In this document: positions 24,363-31,590 of the stretch, one piece after another
How the letters are laid out: every line of letters starts with the position of its first letter
How positions within the stretch are numbered: the first letter of the stretch is position 1
Assembly (NCBI GenBank): GCA_041859875.1
Contig: JBFLFY010000020.1
Coordinates: forward strand, 1-49,946
DNA length: 49,946 nt
Source: Thermocaproicibacter sp041859875
Lineage (GTDB): Bacteria > Bacillota > Clostridia > Oscillospirales > Acutalibacteraceae
Direction of reading: 5' to 3'
The notes under the pieces: generated by a model
Told to the model about the DNA's origin: nothing
Database searches by the model: none
Seen by the model: the letters and a program-made list of their open reading frames with translations, nothing else
Position numbers and translations under genes: made by a program

Positions 24363-25859
24363 ATGAGTAACGATTATCTGTGCAGGGCGGAAAAGCTTTG
24401 CAAAACATTCGATTCCACCGTGGCGTTGGCAGATGTGGATCTTGCAGTAAAAAAAGGTGAAATTCATGGCCTGATTGGAGAAAACGGTTCGGGAAAATCG
24501 ACAATATCCTCCATTTTCGCTGGAATCCGAAAGCCAACCAGCGGGACGATGTATCTTGACGGCAAGGTGTATTCCCCAACGGACACGATTGATGCCATGG
24601 ACCACGGCGTGAGCATGGTCGTGCAGGAACAAAACACCATTGGCAAAGTTTCCGTGGCTGCCAATATCTTTTTCGGGAAGGAACAGCTTTTCACCAAAGC
24701 AGGTGTCATCAATGTAAAGAAGATGTATGGGGAAGCCCAGAAAGCGCTTGAAAACGTAGGGATTACTCACATCAGGCCCGAGGACAATATTGACGACCTT
24801 ACATTTGAAGACAGAAAGCTCGTGGAACTTGCCCGCGCGTTTTATACGACTCCGAAGCTTTGGATTGTGGACGAAACATCTACGGCGCTTACGGTCAACG
24901 GGCGTGAAATTCTGTACAAGCTGATGAAGCGCCAGCGCGAAAGCGGTGGGTCGGTGCTGTTCATTTCCCACGACATTGATGAGATTATGAACATGTGCGA
25001 TTCGCTGACAATCTTCCGAGACGGCGTGGTTACCGCAAAACTTGACAAAGAGCAGTTTTCCGCGGAAACCATAAAAAGCCTGATGATTGGCCGGGATATG
25101 TCGGGCCATTATTACCGTGAAGATGCCGGCGGAAAATGCGACGGTGAAGTTGTACTGCAGGCGGAAAATGTGACGGCCAAAAATCTGACAGATATTTCTC
25201 TTTCGCTGCATAAGGGCGAAATTTTAGGAGTCGGCGGCCTGAGCGACTGTGGAATGCACGAGCTGGGGAAAGTACTGTTTGGATTAATTGAACCGGTTTC
25301 CGGCAAAGTCCTTATGCATGATGGCCGAAAAGTTAGAAATGCCGCATGGGCCGTTAACGAAGGAATAGCATATGTTTCCAAAAACCGCGACAAAGAATCT
25401 CTTATGCCAATTTGCAGCATCAAAGATAACATCTGCCTTCCCTCACTCAAAAATATTGCGAAACATGGCTTTGTGACGAAAAAGTCAGAAAACCAGATGG
25501 CAAAAAAATGGTCTGAAAATCTTGAGGTGAAGGCCGGGTCTATTAACGAATACTGCAATGAACTGAGCGGCGGCAACAAACAGAAAGTCGTTCTTGCAAA
25601 ATGGCTGGCGAAAGGCTCCGATATTATGATTCTCGACTGCCCAACCCGGGGCATTGACATTGGTGCAAAAGCTTCAATTTATCAACTCATTGAGAAACTG
25701 AAGAACAGCGGAAAATCAATTATTCTGATTTCAGAAGAGCTTCCGGAACTGATTGGTATGAGTGACCGGATTATAACGCTGAAGGACGGAAAAATCTCGG
25801 GTGAATTTTTTCGCAGCGAAGGATTGTCGGAAACAAAACTGATTCAGAATATGATATGA
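24363..25859 (+). CDS. Sugar-type ABC transporter, tandem ATP-binding protein (RbsA-like)
   Basis: A 498-residue CUT2-type ATPase with two nucleotide-binding domains. Domain 1: Walker A GENGSGKST (39-47), Walker B LWIVDETSTALT; its signature is degenerate (LTFEDRKLVELARAF instead of LSxGQ). Domain 2: Walker A lost (GVGGLSDCGMHELG), signature canonical (LSGGNKQKVVLAKWL), Walker B IMILDCPTRGIDIG. This split of functional motifs is usual in the class. Start ATG 24363 follows AAGGTGAGGTG; GTG 24357 is possible. It powers the permeases encoded at 25874 and 28209. Confidence 0.92.
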   Translation: MSNDYLCRAEKLCKTFDSTVALADVDLAVKKGEIHGLIGENGSGKSTISSIFAGIRKPTSGTMYLDGKVYSPTDTIDAMDHGVSMVVQEQNTIGKVSVAANIFFGKEQLFTKAGVINVKKMYGEAQKALENVGITHIRPEDNIDDLTFEDRKLVELARAFYTTPKLWIVDETSTALTVNGREILYKLMKRQRESGGSVLFISHDIDEIMNMCDSLTIFRDGVVTAKLDKEQFSAETIKSLMIGRDMSGHYYREDAGGKCDGEVVLQAENVTAKNLTDISLSLHKGEILGVGGLSDCGMHELGKVLFGLIEPVSGKVLMHDGRKVRNAAWAVNEGIAYVSKNRDKESLMPICSIKDNICLPSLKNIAKHGFVTKKSENQMAKKWSENLEVKAGSINEYCNELSGGNKQKVVLAKWLAKGSDIMILDCPTRGIDIGAKASIYQLIEKLKNSGKSIILISEELPELIGMSDRIITLKDGKISGEFFRSEGLSETKLIQNMI

Positions 25860-25873
25860 GGCAAGAGGGAAAG

Positions 25874-26833
25874 ATGGATAACAGTATTACTCAAGTAAAC
25901 CCCAAAAAGCAGGTGAATCTTAAAAAGATTCTGCGCAATTATTTTTCTTTTATCGGGCTCATCATCGTTGCAGTGGTCTTTGAAGTCCTGACCGAAGGCG
26001 ATTTGTTCGAGTCCCGGAACCTGGTAAACATTTTCAACAACTTCTTCAGCATCGGGCTGGGGGCAATGGGTGTCGTTTTCCTCATGTCGCTCGGTGAACT
26101 GGATCTCTCTGTCGGAGCCACTGCCGGTTTGGCCGCGGCGCTTGCGGCTTATGCGGCGCGTGCCAATCTGGCCCTGATTCTTCCGGTTGCCATTGCCGCC
26201 GGCCTCATGATTGGCCTGCTGAATGGCGTGATTATTTCAAAGTTCAAAGTGGAATCTTTTATTGGGACACTTGCAATGTCTTTTATTGCCAGGGGCATCA
26301 CAACATGGCTGCTGAACGGCTCTGTGGGAATTCCAATTTCACAGAATTTTTTCGACCAGAATTCCATTAAAATTACCGTCTTTGTTTTTTTCCTGGTCGT
26401 GCTGTTTCTGCTGTTTGAGTTCATGCCGTTCGGCAAACGCTGCAGAGCAATCGGCTCCTCTTCAAATGCAGCGCGGCAGGCCGGCGTCACGGTTGAGAAA
26501 ACAAAAATTCTTGCGTTTGTTATTTCGGGCCTTATGTGCGGCCTGGTAGGTTTCTTCAGCCTGGTTCGCACCTGCACAGCTTCCTCTCAGACAGGAAACG
26601 CATTTGAGTTTGACGTTCTTCTTGCCGTCCTGTTCGGCGGCATGCCTCTGACAGGCGGTTGGCCTGTAAAATTCCGGTCGGCGGTCATAGGCAGTATCGC
26701 TATGGCAATCATGAAAAATGGAATGTCTATTATGGGCATTGACGGCCTCATGCAGCAGATTGTAGAAGGCGTCATCCTGATTATCATTGTTGTTATTGCA
26801 TTCGACCGCAAAAGTGCCGGTATAATCAAGTGA
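25874..26833 (+). CDS. Sugar-type ABC transporter permease 1
   Basis: A 319-residue integral membrane protein of the RbsC/BPD_transp_2 family with about 8-9 membrane segments. Motifs: LDLSVGATAGLAAALAAY (the SVG signature), GLLNGVIISKFKVESFIGTLAM (shortened), and the EAA-like loop MPFGKRCRAIGSSSNAARQAGV. Start ATG 25874 is chosen for its GAGGG site; ATG 25856 overlaps the ATPase stop as ATGA and is the alternative. Acts with the second permease (28209) that lies beyond the binding-protein gene. Confidence 0.9.
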   Translation: MDNSITQVNPKKQVNLKKILRNYFSFIGLIIVAVVFEVLTEGDLFESRNLVNIFNNFFSIGLGAMGVVFLMSLGELDLSVGATAGLAAALAAYAARANLALILPVAIAAGLMIGLLNGVIISKFKVESFIGTLAMSFIARGITTWLLNGSVGIPISQNFFDQNSIKITVFVFFLVVLFLLFEFMPFGKRCRAIGSSSNAARQAGVTVEKTKILAFVISGLMCGLVGFFSLVRTCTASSQTGNAFEFDVLLAVLFGGMPLTGGWPVKFRSAVIGSIAMAIMKNGMSIMGIDGLMQQIVEGVILIIIVVIAFDRKSAGIIK

Positions 26834-26877
26834 TCATCAAGAATTCATCTTGTTGATTAAATATGGGAGGTAAAGAA

Positions 26878-28062
26878 ATGAAAAAAGTACTATCGCTGCT
26901 TCTGGTGCTGGCTATGGCTGTCAGTTTACTCGCAGGCTGCTCTGGCAAAGCGAGTAGCTCAGACACAGCATCGGGAACATCCTCGGCTGCATCAACAAAC
27001 GCAAACAATCCCAAAAAGTTCAAAATCGGTTTTCCATGGGCGACTTCTTCCACAGATCCGACGTTCGTGTCAATCGTAACAAACGTCAAAGCTGCCGTAG
27101 AATCGGCAGGCGGAGAACTTGTTCTCGTCAACAGTGACCTTTCCGCAGATTCCCTTGTCAACAATGTGACCGACCTTATCAGCCGCGGAGTGAACGGTAT
27201 CATCCTGATGCCTGCTTCAGACTCCATGCTTCCAACAGTGGACCGCCTGTGCTCCAACGCAGGAGTGTATTACTCCACCATGTTCCGCACCATTACCGAT
27301 CCAGCCATTCGCAAGCAAATTTACGGCTCGAAATATTTTGCCGGCGGATGCAACGAAGATGACGAAAAGTGCGCCTATGACATTACAAAGACGCTGTCCA
27401 GCCAAGGCGTAAAAAACCTTTGTGTCATTAACATTGCAAAAGGCGATACTTCCTCTGACCTCCGTGATAAGGGCGTGGCAAAGGCAGTAAAGGAAACAGG
27501 CATCAAACTGCTCAATACCACTTACAGCATTGCAGCGCAGACCGATATGACGAAAGCGATCGAGAGCTACATTGCCGCATACCCCGAAATGGACGGAATC
27601 CTTCTGGCAGGCACTTACTGCCCGGCCGCACTGCCAACCATTGAAAAGGCCCTTTCCGACCATAAGCTTGCAGGCAAAGTCAAAGTAGGCAGAATTGACT
27701 TCGACTCAACCATGGGCCAGTACTTTGCAGACAAATCCTTTAATGTCGCTTACGGCGGCCAGCAGCAGATTGACCCGCTTCTTTCCACAGTAATCCTTGT
27801 GAACTCCGTTATCGGAACTCCGGTTGTGAAGGATAAGCCATTCACCCTTGTTACGAATTACCTGAAACTGACCTCAAAGTCGGAAGCAGACGATTTCCTG
27901 AAATATTTCCTCGGCAGCACGCCGGTCTATACCTCCGACGAACTCAAAAAGAGCCTGATTAAATACTACAACTCCAGCATTGATGAAAACACCTTTAAGA
28001 AAATGGTGGACAGCTTCACCGTTGCCGATGTCGTTTCAAGGCATAAGAGCATTGTAAAATAA
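26878..28062 (+). CDS. Substrate-binding lipoprotein of the sugar/nucleoside ABC transporter
   Basis: A 394-residue lipoprotein: signal peptide with lipobox LLAGC (Cys21), a Ser/Thr/Ala tether, then a type I periplasmic-binding fold (Peripla_BP_4-like): FKIGFPWATSSTDPTF, LVNNVTDLISRGVNGIILM, YPEMDGILLAGTYCPAALPT. Relatives bind ribose, other sugars, autoinducer-2 or nucleosides. GGGAGG precedes ATG 26878. The nucleoside hydrolase and kinases in the same operon make a ribonucleoside or ribose the most likely ligand (inference); the sequence differs clearly from the BMP-type lipoprotein at 11103. Confidence 0.9.
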   Translation: MKKVLSLLLVLAMAVSLLAGCSGKASSSDTASGTSSAASTNANNPKKFKIGFPWATSSTDPTFVSIVTNVKAAVESAGGELVLVNSDLSADSLVNNVTDLISRGVNGIILMPASDSMLPTVDRLCSNAGVYYSTMFRTITDPAIRKQIYGSKYFAGGCNEDDEKCAYDITKTLSSQGVKNLCVINIAKGDTSSDLRDKGVAKAVKETGIKLLNTTYSIAAQTDMTKAIESYIAAYPEMDGILLAGTYCPAALPTIEKALSDHKLAGKVKVGRIDFDSTMGQYFADKSFNVAYGGQQQIDPLLSTVILVNSVIGTPVVKDKPFTLVTNYLKLTSKSEADDFLKYFLGSTPVYTSDELKKSLIKYYNSSIDENTFKKMVDSFTVADVVSRHKSIVK

Positions 28063-28208
28063 ATCCGGCGCTTTCCGGCAATATTTGCTTCCCGTAGGGC
28101 GGTGCATGGAAACATGTCCGCCCTGTGCGGAAGTCTATCAGCAGCTTGCATCCTCGTTGCCGTCTGATGGACCGTCTGGTGTAAAACGTTATGAGGTTAT
28201 AAACTACG

Positions 28209-29201
28209 ATGAAAACGAAACTCTTAAATACATTGAAAGCCCTGCTTCTGCCGGTGATTGTGTACTGCATCTTTTTGCTGATTGCATTTAAACGCTTCGG
28301 CAATTTAAACACTGTTTACACAATTTTTCTGCAGTCTATTATTCCGACAATTACCGCTTATGCGGTTGCATTCAGCTATATGTGCGGGATTTTTGACTTT
28401 ACTGTGGGCTCCCGCATTATTATAAGCGGCCTGATTGGCGGCATTTTATCTTCCTGGTTTGGCATGCCGGGGTTAATTATTGGCAGCCTGGCTTCGGCCC
28501 TTGTCTTTTCTGCATTCACCGGTTTATTAAACTGGGTATGCAAAATTCCTTCTCTGGTTTTAACAATGGCCCTTACCATGATTTTTGAAATTGTCGGCAA
28601 AAATATTTCCGGCAAGTTCAGCTTTGTCAGCCTGGACAGCAAATACACTGCGTTGGGCTCGGCACCAAGCATCATTTATGTTTTAATCTTTGGGATGGTA
28701 GCCTTTTATTTCTTCTTCAACTATACGAAATTCAGTTACCATATGAGGGAGGTCGGCAGCAATGAAGCTGTCGCGCAAAATGCGGGCATTAAGACGCAGT
28801 TTGTAAAGTTTATGTCGTTTGTGATTGGTGGTATTTTTATAGCGGTTGTGGCCATCCTGACCATCAGCCAGTCGGGATCCATGGGAGCCCAGACTGGTTT
28901 GGGCAGTGCAACGCTGATTTTCAAGCCGTTAATGGGCATTATGATTGCAATCGTACTTCAGCCACTTTGTGATATGACTATTGGCATTCTTATCAGCCAG
29001 CTGACCCTCAACACTATTTTCATTGGGCTGATTGCTATTGGTGTCCCAGATACATTCCAGAACATCTGTCTTGGCTTTTTCCTGTTAGTCGTTATGATCT
29101 TTTCGAACAATGTCGGGGAATTTAAAGCGTTTTCCGCGAAAATACAGGCTCGGTTCGGCCGCCAAAAAAATGTGACAGCTGTTGAAAAGAAAGGAGAATA
29201 A
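28209..29201 (+). CDS. Sugar-type ABC transporter permease 2
   Basis: A 330-residue membrane protein of the same family as the permease at 25874 but clearly diverged, with about 8-9 membrane segments. Motifs: FDFTVGSRIIISGLIGG (the S/TVG signature), LLNWVCKIPSLVLTMALTM (shortened) and the cytoplasmic loop YHMREVGSNEAVAQNAGI. The weak ribosome-binding site (GAGGTT) and the 146-bp gap after the lipoprotein gene suggest separate tuning; in the gap I see no further gene. The C-terminal tail is basic. Forms, by inference, a heterodimer with permease 1. Confidence 0.88.
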   Translation: MKTKLLNTLKALLLPVIVYCIFLLIAFKRFGNLNTVYTIFLQSIIPTITAYAVAFSYMCGIFDFTVGSRIIISGLIGGILSSWFGMPGLIIGSLASALVFSAFTGLLNWVCKIPSLVLTMALTMIFEIVGKNISGKFSFVSLDSKYTALGSAPSIIYVLIFGMVAFYFFFNYTKFSYHMREVGSNEAVAQNAGIKTQFVKFMSFVIGGIFIAVVAILTISQSGSMGAQTGLGSATLIFKPLMGIMIAIVLQPLCDMTIGILISQLTLNTIFIGLIAIGVPDTFQNICLGFFLLVVMIFSNNVGEFKAFSAKIQARFGRQKNVTAVEKKGE

Positions 29202-29204
29202 ACG

Positions 29205-30260
29205 ATGGAATTTCCGAAATTAACACAGGAAGAAAGAAAGCAACGGCTTTTGCCGCCGCGCCATAAGGTGCGTATGGTTCTTGACACTGATACTTATAAT
29301 GAGGTGGACGACCAGTTTGCTCTCTCCTATGCTTTAATGTCACCTGAAAAGCTTGAAGTGGAAGCAGTGTATGCCGCTCCGTTTTCCGGCGCGTTTTTCA
29401 CCAAACTTCTGCAGACGGACAGCGTGACCGTCCCCATGACGTCTGAGCTTTCCGAGGGCCTTGAGCAGAGTTATCAGGAAATCATTAAAATCTTCAGCCT
29501 GCTTGGAAAATCTTCGGAAGGCAAAGCGTTTCATGGTTCCGCGCAGTATTTGAAAGACAGTGAAACGCCGGTCGAAAGTGAAGCGGCACGCGACTTGGTG
29601 AAACGGGCCATGGCAAGCGATGACATCCTTTATGTTGTCTCTATCGGTGAAATAACGAACATTGCTTCGGCCATTCTGATGGAACCCGAAATTATCAAAA
29701 AGATTGTTGTTGTGTGGCTGGGCGGTCATCCGCTGTACTGGCCTCATACAGTCGAATTCAATATCGGCCAGGACCCGATTGCATCTCAGATTATTCTGAA
29801 CTGCGGTGTGCCGCTTGTTCTGATTCCCTGCATGACGGTTGCCTCCAGCCTGACGACGACGGCTTCAGAGCTCAGGGAGTGCCTCATGGGCAAGAGCAAG
29901 ATTGGTTCGTATCTTTCAGATATTGTAATCAGCCAACTCAGTCCTGAGCATGCAAGCAATATGCTGAATCTTTTCCGCCTGACCTATCTAAAGGGTGCGG
30001 ATGATTATCCGGACAGCCCGAAGGAAGCGTCCCCGCTCAGCGCGATGGCTCCTTCCAGAATCGTTTGGGACATCTCCACAATCGGTTATATGGTGAATCC
30101 GCTTTGGTGCCCATCCTCACTTGTACCCACGCCTGTTCTGACGGACGACCTGAAATGGAAACCCGCGGAAGGCCGCCATCTTATGAGAATGTGCAACTTT
30201 GTGTACCGTGACGGTGTGTTTGGAGATATGTTTGCGAAACTTGCCCTTGCGCCAAAGTAA
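29205..30260 (+). CDS. Nucleoside hydrolase (IUNH family)
   Basis: A 351-residue ribohydrolase that cleaves the N-glycosidic bond of nucleosides to base and ribose with a calcium ion. The signature is DTDTYNEVDDQFAL (Asp cluster at 27-36, DxDxxxDD with one insertion-like spacing), and the late active-site block EFNIGQDPIAS corresponds to the family NxxxDPxAA segment. VSIGEITNIASAI matches the usual TNIA region. GGAG precedes ATG 29205, only 3 bp after the permease. Last gene of the operon, followed by a long terminator. It makes the operon an import-hydrolyse-phosphorylate pathway for ribonucleosides. Confidence 0.9.
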   Translation: MEFPKLTQEERKQRLLPPRHKVRMVLDTDTYNEVDDQFALSYALMSPEKLEVEAVYAAPFSGAFFTKLLQTDSVTVPMTSELSEGLEQSYQEIIKIFSLLGKSSEGKAFHGSAQYLKDSETPVESEAARDLVKRAMASDDILYVVSIGEITNIASAILMEPEIIKKIVVVWLGGHPLYWPHTVEFNIGQDPIASQIILNCGVPLVLIPCMTVASSLTTTASELRECLMGKSKIGSYLSDIVISQLSPEHASNMLNLFRLTYLKGADDYPDSPKEASPLSAMAPSRIVWDISTIGYMVNPLWCPSSLVPTPVLTDDLKWKPAEGRHLMRMCNFVYRDGVFGDMFAKLALAPK

Positions 30261-30352
30261 CTTAACCGGTTTTGTAAGCCGAAAAGTAAATTTAATAATA
30301 TTGCCCATCAGACAGAACTTTTGTGTGGACAATACCCAATAAGGCGGACAGT

Positions 30353-30401
30353 AAAAAGGGCCTCCTGCTGTAGGATGAAAACTACGGCAGGAGGCCTTTT
30401 G
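30353..30401 (+). terminator. Terminator of the hydrolytic nucleoside operon
   Basis: Long stem AAAAGGGCCTCCTGCTGTAG with CTACGGCAGGAGGCCTTTT around a short loop (one or two mismatches), ending in a TTTT run. With A on one side and T on the other it may act in both directions, also for the minus-strand spl relic. Confidence 0.85.
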
Positions 30402-30459
30402 ACGGTAAGAAAGGATACCCAAGATTGAAATTCTAAGCAAATAAGAAGCGGAAATAGTC

Positions 30460-31464
30460 TCATGCAATATAGTAGATAGGCATTTTCAGCCTTTTCTGAA
30501 TTTGCTCACGAAAAAAAGTTTCCGCTTCCTCACGGACTTCATTTCGGTAGCAGTATTTTCCCCTGCCTCGCCCAGTCATGAGCGAGCGATTAAAAATAGG
30601 GACTGCATGAGGGAACGCCTCGGTGTTGATGGCGTTCTGCACAAAGCTGTAAGTCATGAGAATAATCTCAATAAAGCCGCTGCGCTTGACTTTTGGGGAA
30701 AGCTCGTCTGCGAGTTTTTCGATAAGTCCTCCATACATTTGCTTCCAGGAAGGCAGCAGGATAACCGGAGCAATCAGAAGACCTACTGGGTACCCGGCTT
30801 CCGCCATATCGTTGAGAGCGCGGATTCGCGCATTCAGCGGCGAAGTGCCGAATTCCACTTGGCTGATAATCTCACTCGGGTTTACGCTCATGCGAAAAAT
30901 GGTTTTTCCTCGGTGATTGAGGTTCAGCAGCGGCTGCACCATATCAAATTTTGTGGGAAAAGTCAGATAACCTTTTCCTTATTTTCCAAAACGCTCCACT
31001 GTCCATGGTAAATTTCCCGTTACCGCGTTTTCCAATACCAAATCGCTGTTGCTGCCAATCTCAAATGTCTGCGGCACAGGAGCAGCAGCGTCCGTTTTCA
31101 AAAGTTGCTCCATCATTTGCTCTCGATTTACGAACAAACGTAAGTAAGAGCACTTGTTATAGTTACATACAAGATAGCAATAGAGGCACATGGCTCGGCA
31201 GCCGGATGAGGTATACGGCACCAGCCAATCGGATACCTTATGATTTTCCACATATTTGTGCGTCTTGCGGATTCCAATAATCAGGTGTTGTTTGAGCTTT
31301 GGGAAGTCTTTGTTTGCGGCCATACTGAATTCAGGAATGCGGTTATGGGATTCAATCTCAATCCACGGCAGAGATTGATACGTTTCACGTAACTGTTTTC
31401 CCAAGGAATATTCTAGTGCTTGTGGTTCATAGTAAACAGCATCAAATTGAATTTTCATGTTCAA
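30460..31464 (-). pseudogene. splB: Spore photoproduct lyase-like radical SAM gene, interrupted by an in-frame stop
   Basis: Two open segments, 31464-30979 (161 codons) and 30942-30460 (160 codons), are in the same frame and separated only by TAA at 30979-30981. Between them the frame reads GKGYLTFPTKFD, so one nonsense change splits a gene of about 334 codons, the normal SplB length. The N-terminal part has the radical SAM triad CRAMCLYC (CxxxCxxC) and RKTHKYVE; the C-terminal part has FRMSVNPSEII and FGTSPLNARI as in SPL. In B. subtilis SPL the H-donor Cys141 lies in FEASCTSD; here the same place reads FEIGSNSD, so Ser stands for Cys, perhaps a paralogous subfamily. AGGAGG precedes ATG 31464. 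The family repairs spore photoproduct in UV-damaged spore DNA. Confidence 0.85.
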
Positions 31465-31590
31465 TCCTCCTCTTCTATATTCTGTTTGAAACGACCGATA
31501 ATATTTGAATTGGGGGATTTTTATTAAATTGGAATACTAGCTGCCAGGTGATCTTGCTGCAGAGCATCTGCTTGCCCTACTAATTTTGCA

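Noticed and set aside
24099..25211. 370-codon open frame opposite the kinase and ATPase genes.
   Set aside because: Shadow ORF: the plus-strand genes carry all family motifs.
30942..31464. Two separate genes, or a frameshift, at the spl locus.
   Set aside because: The two segments are in the same frame (start positions differ by 522 bases, a multiple of 3) and the sequence between them continues the family pattern; only one stop codon intervenes.
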